From the NCBI RefSeq assembly GCF_001887355.1, contig NZ_MPIN01000015.1, forward strand, positions 53,744 through 117,743: DNA of 64,000 nt. Reading direction: 5' to 3'. The notes beneath the pieces are model-generated. The model saw only the letters and a list, made by a program, of their open reading frames with translations. It did no database searches and was not told the DNA's origin. A program made the translations under genes and the position numbers. Source of the stretch: Cystobacter ferrugineus. GTDB taxonomy: Bacteria; Myxococcota; Myxococcia; Myxococcales; Myxococcaceae. Position 1 is the first letter of the stretch. Every line of letters starts with the position of its first letter. Below are positions 36,488-45,356 of this stretch, one piece after another.

Positions 36488-37825
36488 GTGATGATGGGCA
36501 ACGCCACCGATGACGCCAAGGCCCTGCTGCGCGCGGATCGGAAGAACTACCTCGTCTGTGGAGCCTTCCTCCCGGTGGTGGCGCTGGTGCATTGCCTGGT
36601 GACGTGGACGTTGCCGGTGGGGCTCGTGGTGTCACAGCTCATGGTGGGCGCGCTCTTCGGGGTGATGGCGTGGGGCCTGGGCGCCGGGCGCATCCCCACG
36701 CGCATCATGGACTCGGCGGCCGCGGTGCTCGCCATCCTGGGCTCCACGGTGTTCGTCATCCTCAGTGGCGGGCCGGACAGCCCCTACTTCCACGTGTTCG
36801 CCGCCCTGCCGTTCCTGCTGGCCATGTTCACCCCCGCCTCGCTCCTGCCCACGCTGGTGGGGGGCGCGGTGACGCTGGTCGCGGTGGTGGTGGTGGACGT
36901 GCTGGCCGGAGTGCCCGCGCGCACCATCGTGTTGCAGCTCGTGGGCTTCTCCATGCTCCTGGGGCTGGCGCTCTTCGGCACGCGCACGTACCGGCGCATG
37001 GCGGAGGCGCAGCGCCTGGCCCATCAGGCGCGGCTGCAGGCGCTCGAGCAGCTCGCGGAGAGCGAGCGCCGCCGGGGGGACGCCGCGCGCGAGCGCGCGG
37101 AGGTGGAGCGGCTCGTCATGGTGGGGCAGCTCGCCGCCGGGGTGGCGCACGAGGTGAACAACCCCCTGGCCTTCGTGAAGGCCAACCTGTGCTTCCTCGA
37201 GCGCGAGGTGGAGGACACGCACCGGCCGTTGGAGCGCGACGAGCTGCGCGACGTGCTCGCCGAGACGCGGCAGGGCGTGCTGCGCATCCAGCAGATCGTC
37301 ACGGACCTGAAGGACTTCTCGCGCGCGGGCAGCGGGGGGGACGAGGCGCGGGCGGTGTTGGAGGAGGCGGTGCTGGAGGCGAGGCGGCTGGCGTCGGTGC
37401 GCCTGCGGGAGCGGGGGGAGGTGTCGCTGGCGTTGGACCCCGGGCTGCCGGAGGTGCGCCTGGAGCAGCGGCGCGTGGTGCAGGTACTGCTCAACCTGCT
37501 GCTCAACGCGGTGGACGCGGTGGAGCTGGCGGACCCCTCGTGCCAGGCCCACATCACCGTGCGCGCGTGGCGGGTGGAGGAGGGGGTGCGCGTGGAGGTG
37601 GATGACAACGGCCCGGGCATTCCCAAGGAAGTGCTGCCCCGGCTCTTCGAGCCCTTCTTCACCACCAAGCCGCCGGGCCGGGGCACCGGCCTGGGGCTCG
37701 CGCTGTGCCGCGAGTACGTGTCGCGCGCGGGCGGCTCGCTCCACGCGGAGAACCGCCCGGGAGGCGGCGCCCGCTTCGTGCTGCGGCTGCCCGTGGCCGA
37801 AGCGCCCATCGCGGCGCTGGCGTGA
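36488..37825 (+). CDS. Membrane-bound sensor histidine kinase
   Basis: A 445-residue kinase. Five to six hydrophobic helices occupy residues 22-165, with no large extracytoplasmic loop. A coiled-coil of ~50 residues follows. His221 sits in AHEVNNPLAF. The ATP domain shows the N box (NLLLNAVDAV), G1 (DDNGPGIPK), F (FEPFFTTK) and G2 (GRGTGLGLALC), all intact. Orphan: no response regulator next to it. The sensory input is likely within the membrane (e.g. a quinone or lipid state). GTG at 36488, with ATG 3 nt later. Confidence 0.9.
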   Translation: MMMGNATDDAKALLRADRKNYLVCGAFLPVVALVHCLVTWTLPVGLVVSQLMVGALFGVMAWGLGAGRIPTRIMDSAAAVLAILGSTVFVILSGGPDSPYFHVFAALPFLLAMFTPASLLPTLVGGAVTLVAVVVVDVLAGVPARTIVLQLVGFSMLLGLALFGTRTYRRMAEAQRLAHQARLQALEQLAESERRRGDAARERAEVERLVMVGQLAAGVAHEVNNPLAFVKANLCFLEREVEDTHRPLERDELRDVLAETRQGVLRIQQIVTDLKDFSRAGSGGDEARAVLEEAVLEARRLASVRLRERGEVSLALDPGLPEVRLEQRRVVQVLLNLLLNAVDAVELADPSCQAHITVRAWRVEEGVRVEVDDNGPGIPKEVLPRLFEPFFTTKPPGRGTGLGLALCREYVSRAGGSLHAENRPGGGARFVLRLPVAEAPIAALA

Positions 37826-37838
37826 GGCGCGGGGGCGC

Positions 37839-38669
37839 TCAGGAGCCCTGGCGGTGCCGGGCGCGCCAGGCGCTGGGGGACTCGCCCGTCAGCTTGCGGA
37901 ACAGACTGCTGAAGTGCTGGAGCGAGGCGCACCCCACCTCGGCGGCCACCGCGGTGAGCTTGGCGTCGCTGTTGAGCAGCAGCGCCTGGGCGGTGCGCAC
38001 CTGCACCGTGTTGAGCTCGGCCTGGAAGGAGGTGCCCGACTCGCGCAGCCGCCGCTGCAGGGTGCGCTCGGACATGCCCATCTCCCGCGCGATGTCCGCG
38101 AGCACCAGCTCGTCGCACAGCCGGGTGCGCAGCACGCGGTGCAGCTCGCCGAGCAGCGGCGACTGGCCCTGCTGCCGCATCACCAGCTCGTTGAGCTCGA
38201 GCAGCAGGGTGCGTGCCTCCGGCTCGGGCCGGCCGAGCCACCCCATGGCCTCGAGGGGATCGGCGAAGGCGCGCGTGGGGTAGCTGGAGCTCACCAGGCT
38301 GTAGAAGCCGCCCACGACGGCGCCGGCGATGCCCTCGGGGCGCACGAGCGCCTGACGCCGCACCGTCTGGGAGAAGTCGGAGATGCGCGGCGCCATGTAC
38401 TTCACCAGCACGGACAGACCGTTGGCGTCCGGGGACTCGACGCGGCGCGCGTCCACGAGCGACACGTGGGGCGCGGCGGGCGCCAGCTCCACGTTGAGCA
38501 CCTGGGTGAGCCGGGAGATCTGCGCCTCGCCCGGACGGCCCCACACGGTGAAGCCGCACACGTCGGGCGAGGCATACCAGTGGAGGAAGCTCTCCCCCAC
38601 GAAGTATCGGCCGATGGGATTCTGCAGGTAGTCGTCCAGTCCGTCCGCGGATTGCACGGCGCGGAGCAT
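37839..38669 (-). CDS. AraC-family transcriptional regulator
   Basis: A 276-residue regulator. The C-terminal ~95 residues hold two helix-turn-helix units (LVLADIAREMGMSERTLQRR and LTAVAAEVGCASLQHFSSLFR, then LTGESPSAWR). The N-terminal ~170 residues are a sensing domain without a recognised family. ATG at 38669. Convergent with the histidine kinase gene. Target unknown. Confidence 0.88.
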   Translation of the reverse strand: MLRAVQSADGLDDYLQNPIGRYFVGESFLHWYASPDVCGFTVWGRPGEAQISRLTQVLNVELAPAAPHVSLVDARRVESPDANGLSVLVKYMAPRISDFSQTVRRQALVRPEGIAGAVVGGFYSLVSSSYPTRAFADPLEAMGWLGRPEPEARTLLLELNELVMRQQGQSPLLGELHRVLRTRLCDELVLADIAREMGMSERTLQRRLRESGTSFQAELNTVQVRTAQALLLNSDAKLTAVAAEVGCASLQHFSSLFRKLTGESPSAWRARHRQGS

Positions 38670-38711
38670 ACCGCTCCGCGAGCGGAAGGGCCCGGTTCGT
38701 CTGGAGACCGT

Positions 38712-39179
38712 TCACTCCTGACGTCGGAGCGTGACCGCCACGTTGCCCAGGGCCCGGAGCTGCTCGGGGCTGAGCTTGCGCAGGTGGCGCAGCAGCCGCC
38801 GGAGCTGGGGCGGCTCCTGCTCGGGCGGGGGGGCGGCCCTGGCCCAGGTGGGAGTCTCCGCCGGGCCGAGCGCCAGGAGCGTGTCGGCGGCCAGCCGCAG
38901 CGCCACGCACAGCCGCCGCAGCGTGGGCACGCTCGGCATGAGCAGCCCGCGCTCCAGCCGTCCGTACACCTCCGTGGCCACGCCGATGCGCTCGGCCACG
39001 TCCGCCTGCGTCAGCCCCTCGCGCTTGCGGGCTTCACGGGCGGTATCGCCCAGGCTCCTCGCCAGGTGCTGCCGGGTTTCGTGTTTGCTTCGGGGAGTGG
39101 TTGCTTCCCTCCCGCGAGCTGACCTCCGAGGTGGGGTGGTCTTCTCGCGGGGTGCTGGAAAAGTAGTCTTCGACGCCAT
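38712..39179 (-). CDS. XRE-family helix-turn-helix protein
   Basis: A 155-residue DNA-binding protein. The HTH covers about residues 45-100 (AREARKREGLTQADVAERIG, VYGRLERGLLMPSVPTLRRL). A basic, Arg/Pro-rich tail of 38 residues precedes it and a leucine/arginine helix (LRRLLRHLRKLSPEQLRAL) follows, perhaps for dimerisation. ATG at 39179. Transcribed before the AraC gene on the same strand (42 nt gap). Confidence 0.85.
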   Translation of the reverse strand: MASKTTFPAPREKTTPPRRSARGREATTPRSKHETRQHLARSLGDTAREARKREGLTQADVAERIGVATEVYGRLERGLLMPSVPTLRRLCVALRLAADTLLALGPAETPTWARAAPPPEQEPPQLRRLLRHLRKLSPEQLRALGNVAVTLRRQE

Positions 39180-39352
39180 GGCTCGACCTCGCCTCCATAC
39201 CGACTTTGGAGGTTATATGACTCATGGAGTCAGGTGTCAGCGACTAACTTCAAAAGTAGTGCTGGCGAGTGTGGGATGGCGGAAAGACGACGCCCCCCTG
39301 GGGTGGAGGACACCCGGAGGGGGGCGATGGGGAAGGCGGCGGGAGGGGGGTG

Positions 39353-39940
39353 TTACAGGAAGGGGGAGGGGTCGAACTCGTCCACGCGGATGGGCAACAG
39401 GCGGGGCAGGGGCCGCTGGAACACCTTGGCGTCCATCTCCAGGTCCAGGATCTCCAGGCCCGAGGGAACGAACTCGCGGAAGCGCTGGCTCACGTACTCG
39501 CGCAGGCCCAGCAGCGTCACCTTGCGCTTGTCCTCGAGCAGGGGGCGCAGGGCGGCGGCGAAGTCACTGCCGTCGTGGCTGGCGAGCACGACGGCCGTGC
39601 CCGGCCGCTGCTGGCGGATGGCCTCCAGCAGCTTGAGGATGCCCATGTCCACGACCTTCTGCTCGGGACGGCCGTGCAGCAGCACCACCTCGCACCCCGC
39701 GGTCTTCAGGGCGCGCACGAAGCCGATCATCATGTCCGGGAGCTGCTCGCCTCGCGCGTTGAGCACCACGATGCAGCGCACGGGGTTGGGAAAGCGGCCC
39801 TCGCAGAAGGCCACCAGCCGGTCGAACTGCACACGATCCTGGGGCTCGGGTTTGCGCCCCACGACGTTGGACACGGCCCAGTCGATGTTCTCGGCATCGA
39901 TGAGGACGTAGGTCGCGGCTGCGGGTCGGGTCGTGGTCAT
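39353..39940 (-). CDS. NYN-domain (PIN-like) ribonuclease
   Basis: A 195-residue NYN-domain protein. Acidic residues of the metal site are visible: VLIDAENIDW near the N-terminus, DMMIGFVRAL in the middle and LASHDGSDFAAALRPLL near residue 130. Such proteins cleave or process RNA. No OST-HTH domain is attached. ATG at 39940. Lone gene in the minus orientation; nothing nearby indicates a partner. Confidence 0.82.
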   Translation of the reverse strand: MTTTRPAAATYVLIDAENIDWAVSNVVGRKPEPQDRVQFDRLVAFCEGRFPNPVRCIVVLNARGEQLPDMMIGFVRALKTAGCEVVLLHGRPEQKVVDMGILKLLEAIRQQRPGTAVVLASHDGSDFAAALRPLLEDKRKVTLLGLREYVSQRFREFVPSGLEILDLEMDAKVFQRPLPRLLPIRVDEFDPSPFL

Positions 39941-40288
39941 GGAGGGGGAAGATAGCCGGGGTGCCCCCGGGGGCGTTGGACTTCTTGCCGTCCGTCCCCG
40001 GAGTCCAAGGACGAACGGACCCGGGGTGAGAGGGGGGAACGGCCCCTGCTTTCCGAGACAGACACCGCGCCTCGTGTGTCTGGTTTGGAGCCCGGCATGG
40101 CTGGCAATGGCGCTCCGGGTGGGCGCTCCCTCGATGCGGCCCGAGGGAACGGGATTCTCAACTTCTGAGTCTGAGTCTCAATGTCTGGGATAAAAATAAT
40201 GTGTTTTTCCCACCTACCCCTATAGCTGTCATGTCTGGTTTGTGGTACGAATGAGTACGTCATCCCTCCATCGCCCAGGAATACCTCC
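39941..40288. other. Divergent intergenic region with AT-rich leader
   Basis: 348 bp between the NYN gene and the lytic transglycosylase. The stretch 40140-40270 is clearly AT-richer than its surroundings and includes GGGATAAAAATAATGTG, which probably belongs to the transglycosylase promoter. No gene recognised. Confidence 0.45.
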
Positions 40289-41170
40289 ATGTCCGTCTCC
40301 TCCGTTTCAGGCAACAAGGCCGCGGCCCTGCTGGCGCTCATCGCGCTGGCCGAGAAGAGCAAGACCGAGGGCCCGTCGAGCCCCACGACGCCCACCTCTC
40401 CGACGCCGCTGGAGTCCAACCCGCCCTCCCTGTTCAACGACGGCTTCACCGACGGCACGCAGGGTGGTCAGTGGAATGAGTTCCTCCAGACCGCCAATCA
40501 GCTCATGGAGACGCTCGGTCAGCTCCAGGAGCTGCTGGCGCCCGAGCTGGGCGATCCGAGCGGCACGCCGCAGGAGCTGTTCAGCCCCGGCCCGACCCCC
40601 GGCCCGGCTCCGACCCCGGGCCCGACCCCGACCCCGGGCGGTACGACGACGGAGGGTGTGACGACCACCCCGGGCGCCGAGGGCTCCGGCTCGTCGAAGC
40701 TGGGCCCCGGGCTGCCCAAGGAGCTCGAGCCGTACCGCAGCGCCATCGAGTCCGCTTCGGCCAAGACGGGCGTGCCGGCCAACATGCTCGCGGGGCAGAT
40801 CTGGCAGGAGTCGCGCGGCAACCTGGCGGCCGTCTCCACCAACGGCGGCAACGGCCTGACGGACACGGGCCTGATGCAGGTCAACCCCAACACCTACGGG
40901 GAGCTGCAGGCCAAGTACCCCGAGCTCCAGGGCAAGGACCTGTCCACCCCCGAGAACAACATCCTCGCGGGCGCCTACTACATGAAGGACATGAAGGAGC
41001 AGTTCGGCGACTGGAAGACGGCCCTGCGCGCCTACAACTCCGGCCCCAACGGCGTGGACAAGAGCAACCTCAACGCGCTGCCCGCCGGCACCGGCGATGC
41101 CACCTACGTGGACAAGGTGTCCAACTTCTGGAACATCATCGAGTCGGGCAACGGCACCCTGCCTCCCTGA
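40289..41170 (+). CDS. Lytic transglycosylase (SLT domain) without signal peptide
   Basis: A 293-residue protein. Residues 1-100 are Ala/Ser/Thr-rich and lack a signal peptide. A Pro-Gly-Thr linker (GPTPGPAPTPGPTPTPGG) precedes an SLT domain from ~145. The catalytic Glu174 lies in IWQESRGN, followed by GLMQVNPNTY and a C-terminal NILAGAYYMKDM...AYNSGPNGV. It cleaves peptidoglycan to 1,6-anhydromuropeptides. The missing signal suggests export by a specialised secretion system or action after lysis. A terminator-like hairpin follows. Confidence 0.85.
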   Translation: MSVSSVSGNKAAALLALIALAEKSKTEGPSSPTTPTSPTPLESNPPSLFNDGFTDGTQGGQWNEFLQTANQLMETLGQLQELLAPELGDPSGTPQELFSPGPTPGPAPTPGPTPTPGGTTTEGVTTTPGAEGSGSSKLGPGLPKELEPYRSAIESASAKTGVPANMLAGQIWQESRGNLAAVSTNGGNGLTDTGLMQVNPNTYGELQAKYPELQGKDLSTPENNILAGAYYMKDMKEQFGDWKTALRAYNSGPNGVDKSNLNALPAGTGDATYVDKVSNFWNIIESGNGTLPP

Positions 41171-41205
41171 TCGCCCCCCTCTCTGGCGAGGGTGGTTGAA
41201 GCGCC

Positions 41206-41230
41206 CGGGGGCCGAAAACTCGGCCCCGGC
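41206..41230 (+). terminator. Terminator-like hairpin after the transglycosylase
   Basis: GGGGCCGA and TCGGCCCC pair around AAAC (8 perfect base pairs, extended by CCGG with one bulge). No long T run follows (CGCGATTGTC), so efficiency is uncertain. Confidence 0.5.
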
Positions 41231-41417
41231 GCGATTGTCAATCCCCGACCGGGCGCTTCGTGGGAAAACCCCCAACCATTTCAGGGGTTTACCTCGCGGA
41301 TCGTTCTGACATAGGTTGCGCGCTCCCGGCTTGGTCGGGAACGGGTGGTCCCCCGTGTTCCCAGGCACGGACCAGACGACCCGGTATGCCCCGGAACGAG
41401 GGAGGGCTGTTCAGGTC

Positions 41418-43067
41418 GTGAGTGACGAGCGTCCGGACGCGCTGCTCAAGAGCGCACTCGAGAAGATTGTCTACTTCGAGGCCCGTGCCGAGCAGCTCCA
41501 CCACGAGCTGACGTCCACGCGTGCGGAGCTGGAGCACCTCAAGCGCGAGCTGACCCTGTCCGAGCAGCGTGAGTTGGACTTGCGGCGCGAGGTGGCGGAG
41601 CTCGAGGTGCGCATGGGCCGGCTGGGCACCGAGCGCGAGGAGCTGCTGCGCCTCAACCAGGCCCTGCGCACCGAGCGCGGCCAGCTTCTCGGCAAGCTCC
41701 TGGAGGCCAGCCGCATCCGCGCCTCGGACCGGCCCGAGCGCGACGAGGACGACGAGGACGATCTGGGCATCGACCTGGCCTCCTTCATCTCCCAGCTCCG
41801 CAGCGAGGTGCTCGAGCGCCCGGCTCCGGCGGGCTCCGCGTCCCCGGGGGGCTCCGCGCCCGCCTACCCCTGGCCCGCGCAGGGCGAGAGCGTCCCCGTC
41901 TCGGACACCGCGCCCGCGCTCGCCGTGGTGGGAGCCCCGGCCGCCGTGTCCACCGCCTCGCCCGTGGTGCAGCACGCCTGGCGCCTGCAGCAGGAGGGCC
42001 GCCTGGCGGTGAGCGCCGGGCAACTGGCGGAGCTGGCCGGTGGCGAGGACGAGTCGCTCTTCGGCTTCTCCGTGCGCGAGCTGTCCGCGCCGGACGCCAC
42101 CTCGCGCGTGCGCGCCGCCGAGCGCCTCAAGGCCCTCGCCCAGCCGGCCGCCGCCCCCGCCCTGGCCAGCGCCCTGCACGCCGAGGACGACCCCACCGTG
42201 CAGGTGGCCCTGCTGGCCGCCTTCGCCGAGGTGGGCAAGGAGCAGGGCGTCTCGGTGGTGTCCCCGCTCCTGTCCTCCAGCGTGCCCGAGGTGCGCATCG
42301 CCTCCCTCAAGGCGCTCCTCTCCCTCTCTCCCCAGGAAGCCGCGCCCCACCTCGCCCAGGCGGTGAAGGATCCGGACCGCAGCGTGCGCCGGCGCGCCTC
42401 GCTCCTCGCGCTCGGCCTGGAGGGGGAGAACGCGCGGCGGCTCGGCGAGGAGGCCATTCACGACCCCGACGCCGAGGTGCGCAGCCTCGCCGCCCTGGCG
42501 CTCGGCGCGGGCAGCGGCGAGTCCGCCCGGACCCTGCTCCTGGAGACCCTCAAGGACCCCGAGGTCCGCGTGCGCCGCTCCGCCGCCCAGAGCCTCGGGC
42601 GCATCCTCGGCCAGGACGTCTCCTCCGTGGTGGACCTGGACGAGGGCCGCCGCCGCCGGGAGATCCGCCGGCTCGCCACGCTTCCCGTCCAGCCCGTGCG
42701 TGCCTCGCTCGCGGCCCGGCGGCCGCCCGCGCGGGCCCCCGAGCCCGCTCCGGTCCAGGCTCCAGCCCCTGCCTCCGCTCCCGCGCCGTCTCCCCGGCCC
42801 GCGCCCCGGGCCCCGCCGCGGGCCGCCCCCGTCCCCGCTCCCCTCCCCGTGGCTTCCGCGCGGGCGGCGGCCCGGGTGTCCGCCTCTCCCGTGGAGGCGC
42901 TCTGTGGCCCCCTGCTCACCGAGGTCCGGGCCGCCATCCGGGGCCGTTCCGTGGGAGAGCTGGCCGCGGGCATCCGGGCCACCACCGAGCTGGCCCAGGA
43001 GGCGCTCGCCTTGCTGGTCGCCAGGGGCTCGGTCATACGCAGGGGTCACAAATACTTCGCCGCTTAG
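41418..43067 (+). CDS. pomY: PomY-like division-site protein: coiled coil, HEAT repeats, Pro-rich tail
   Basis: A 549-residue protein with three parts: an N-terminal coiled coil (about 15-115), HEAT-like repeats (about 225-400, e.g. DPTVQVALLAAFAEVG, PEVRIASLKALLSL, DRSVRRRASLLALGL, DAEVRSLAALALG), and a long Ala/Pro-rich stretch (about 430-490) before a small C-terminal domain. This order is that of M. xanthus PomY, the PomX partner that helps position FtsZ. It is immediately upstream of pomZ (42 nt). The GTG at 41418 is used; it is preceded by GTTCAGGTC, not a strong site. The M. xanthus protein is longer, as I recall. Confidence 0.88.
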   Translation: MSDERPDALLKSALEKIVYFEARAEQLHHELTSTRAELEHLKRELTLSEQRELDLRREVAELEVRMGRLGTEREELLRLNQALRTERGQLLGKLLEASRIRASDRPERDEDDEDDLGIDLASFISQLRSEVLERPAPAGSASPGGSAPAYPWPAQGESVPVSDTAPALAVVGAPAAVSTASPVVQHAWRLQQEGRLAVSAGQLAELAGGEDESLFGFSVRELSAPDATSRVRAAERLKALAQPAAAPALASALHAEDDPTVQVALLAAFAEVGKEQGVSVVSPLLSSSVPEVRIASLKALLSLSPQEAAPHLAQAVKDPDRSVRRRASLLALGLEGENARRLGEEAIHDPDAEVRSLAALALGAGSGESARTLLLETLKDPEVRVRRSAAQSLGRILGQDVSSVVDLDEGRRRREIRRLATLPVQPVRASLAARRPPARAPEPAPVQAPAPASAPAPSPRPAPRAPPRAAPVPAPLPVASARAAARVSASPVEALCGPLLTEVRAAIRGRSVGELAAGIRATTELAQEALALLVARGSVIRRGHKYFAA

Positions 43068-43109
43068 GGCAAGGTATGAGACCCCCCGGGATTCGACGAA
43101 GGGTTCTTC

Positions 43110-44069
43110 ATGGATGCGCCGACGTACAGCCCCAAGCAGGTCGCCGAGATGCTCGGCGTGCCCCTGAAATCCCTCACGCCGACGCTCGAGCAGGACAGCT
43201 ACACCGGCGCCGAGGTGTGGGCCCTGCGCGAGAAGCTCGGGCTGTTTCCGGTGCCGCTCGGCCGGCGCAAGCAGCTCTTCCTCAACTTCAAGGGCGGCAC
43301 GGGCAAGACGTCCCTGTCCACCTCCTACGCCTGGCGCCTGGCGGAGCTGGGCTACACCGTGCTCATCATCGACCTGGACAGCCAGGGCCACGCCACCAAG
43401 TGCCTGGGCTTCGAGGGCGAGGACTTCGACCAGACGCTGCTCAACGTGCTGGTGCGCAAGGCGCCCCTGTCCGACGTCATCCAGAAGACGAGCCTGCCCA
43501 ACCTGGACTTCGTCCCCTCCAACCTCACCATGTCCACGGTGGACCTGGCGCTCATGCCCATGGCGGGGCGCGAGTTCAAGCTGCGCAACGCCCTCAAGGA
43601 GGTGGAGGGCCGCTATGACGTCATCGTCTTCGACGCGCCGCCCTCCTTCGGCCTGCTCAACCTCAACGCCCTCATGGCGGCCAACGACTTGTTCGTCCCC
43701 GTGCTGGCCGACTTCCTGTCCTTCCACGGCCTCAAGCTGCTCTTCGAGACGGTGCAGGGCCTGGACGAGGACCTGAACCACGTGCTGGACCACGTCTTCA
43801 TCGTGGTCAACTCCTTCAACGCCACCTTCCGGCTCGCCAAGGAGGCGCTGGAGGCGCTGCAGACGCACTACCCGGAGTTCCTGCTGCCCACGATCATCCG
43901 CCAGTGCACCAAATTCGCGCAGGCCGCCAGTGAGGGCCGCCCCATCTTCGTGGCCGACCCCAGCTCCAAGGGGGCCACGGACATCGAATCCCTCATCCAG
44001 CACGTACTTCCGCGCTTGCGGGCGGGCGCGGCTCCCGGTAGCGATACGGGTGCGCAGCAGGCCGGTTGA
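43110..44069 (+). CDS. pomZ: PomZ, ParA-like ATPase positioning the division site
   Basis: A 319-residue ParA/MinD-type ATPase with a short N-terminal HTH-like part (SPKQVAEMLGVPLKSLTP). The deviant Walker A is KGGTGKTS (61-68); residues G62, K66 and D90 (in LIIDLD) are exactly those studied in M. xanthus PomZ, and K268 (IIRQCTKFA), the reported DNA-binding Lys, is also at the same number. This identifies the gene as pomZ with high certainty. PomZ dimers bind the nucleoid and carry the PomX/PomY cluster to midcell. Middle gene of the pomY-pomZ-pomX cluster. Confidence 0.97.
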   Translation: MDAPTYSPKQVAEMLGVPLKSLTPTLEQDSYTGAEVWALREKLGLFPVPLGRRKQLFLNFKGGTGKTSLSTSYAWRLAELGYTVLIIDLDSQGHATKCLGFEGEDFDQTLLNVLVRKAPLSDVIQKTSLPNLDFVPSNLTMSTVDLALMPMAGREFKLRNALKEVEGRYDVIVFDAPPSFGLLNLNALMAANDLFVPVLADFLSFHGLKLLFETVQGLDEDLNHVLDHVFIVVNSFNATFRLAKEALEALQTHYPEFLLPTIIRQCTKFAQAASEGRPIFVADPSSKGATDIESLIQHVLPRLRAGAAPGSDTGAQQAG

Positions 44070-44101
44070 CGTCCTCCTCTCTTCCGCTTTCAAGTCCGCC
44101 C

Positions 44102-45217
44102 ATGAAGAAGGCCTTCGAACAGAACGTGTCCCGCGCCAAGCCGCGCCTGCGGTTGGGCGCCTTCACCGGCGCCATCGACCCCGCGTCACCCGAGGGGGCC
44201 GATGGCGCCGCCGAGGGCTCCAGCGCCGAGGTCGAGCAGGCCCGGGCCACCGAGCCCGAGCGGGTCCTGGACTCGGAGCCCGTGCGCGCCCCCGAGCCGG
44301 CGCCCGCCGCCCATGACCTCTCGGCCGAGGTGCGCGCCCGCATCGAGCGCGCCCGTGCCCCCCGTCCCACCGCCGCCGAGGTGCTCGACGCCGCCCTGCG
44401 CGCCTCCACCACGCCCCCGCCGGGCCGGGACACCCACGAGGAGGAGGCCCCGGCGCGGGTGACCGTCGCCGCCGTGGCCCACGCCCACTCCCCCGTGGCC
44501 CGCGCCGAGGCGCCCGAGCCCGAGGTGGAGGTGCAGACGCCGGCCCCGCCCCGCGAGGAGGTGGACACGCACGCCCGGCGCGAGCGGCTCAAGGAGCGCC
44601 TCAAGGCGGTGCGCGAGAACCCCCGCCCCGAGCCCCTGCCGGCCAGCGTCGCCGAGGCGGGCATGCGCGCCGTGGAGCGCATCTCCGCCCTCCAGACCGA
44701 GCTGGTGAAGGTCAAGGCCATCAACCTCACGCTCACCCAGGACCTGGAAGTCACCCGGCGTCAGGCGGAGAAGGCCACCGAGGAGGCCCGCCTGCGCATG
44801 GACGAGGCGCGCCGGCTCGCCACCGAGGTGGAGGGCCGGGTGAGGCTGCTGGCCGACCTGGAGCGCGAGCTGGCCGCGCTCGAGGGCGAGCGCGACGAGG
44901 CCCTGCTGGCCCTGCAGGAGGCGCGTCAGGCCATGCAGGCCTCCGCCGACGAGCGCTCCTCGCTCGAGGCCGCCGTCGCCGAGGCCAAGAAGGCCCTCGC
45001 CGACAGCCTCTCCGAGGAGGAGCGGCTCGCCGGCGAACTGGAGGCCTGCAAGGACGAGGTGGCCGTGATGCGCCGCACCGTCGACACGCTCCAGGGCGAG
45101 CGCGACGTGCTGGCCCAGCAGGTGGCCTCGCTCACCGCCGAGCGCTCCGAGCTGCTCGAGGCGCGCAAGGCGCTCGAGGCCGTGCACCGCGCTCTCAGTC
45201 AGGCCGTGGCGCGCTGA
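44102..45217 (+). CDS. pomX: PomX, coiled-coil scaffold and PomZ activator
   Basis: A 371-residue protein. The N-terminus begins MKKAFEQNVSRAKPRLRLG: K13 and R15 correspond to the residues reported as essential for stimulating PomZ ATPase in M. xanthus. A Pro/Ala/Glu-rich middle region (about 25-155) precedes a long coiled coil (about 175-370, heptads rich in Leu, Glu and Arg). It should polymerise and recruit PomY. The start ATG at 44102 lies 32 nt after pomZ. A 10-bp perfect hairpin follows the stop. Confidence 0.95.
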   Translation: MKKAFEQNVSRAKPRLRLGAFTGAIDPASPEGADGAAEGSSAEVEQARATEPERVLDSEPVRAPEPAPAAHDLSAEVRARIERARAPRPTAAEVLDAALRASTTPPPGRDTHEEEAPARVTVAAVAHAHSPVARAEAPEPEVEVQTPAPPREEVDTHARRERLKERLKAVRENPRPEPLPASVAEAGMRAVERISALQTELVKVKAINLTLTQDLEVTRRQAEKATEEARLRMDEARRLATEVEGRVRLLADLERELAALEGERDEALLALQEARQAMQASADERSSLEAAVAEAKKALADSLSEEERLAGELEACKDEVAVMRRTVDTLQGERDVLAQQVASLTAERSELLEARKALEAVHRALSQAVAR

Positions 45218-45237
45218 GTCCCTCGCGCGCTGCTTCC

Positions 45238-45266
45238 TCCCGCCCGGTCCTCGACTCCGGGCGGGA
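45238..45266 (+). terminator. Perfect 10-bp hairpin after pomX
   Basis: TCCCGCCCGG and CCGGGCGGGA pair perfectly around nine bases, about 20 nt after the pomX stop. No T run follows (AGTGGTCC), so it may act as a weak terminator or a 3' stabiliser. Confidence 0.5.
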
Positions 45267-45356
45267 AGTGGTCCGCCGTCCAATGCAGGCGGCCAGTCGA
45301 GCCTTCGCAACTCCAGACGTCCCGCGAGCGTAGGCCCCCATGGGCCCCGGGTCCGG

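Noticed and set aside
41289..44093. A 934-codon open frame on the minus strand
   Set aside because: It lies antisense to pomY and pomZ, is Gly/Leu/Glu/Arg-rich without domains, and is explained by the third-position GC bias of the sense genes.
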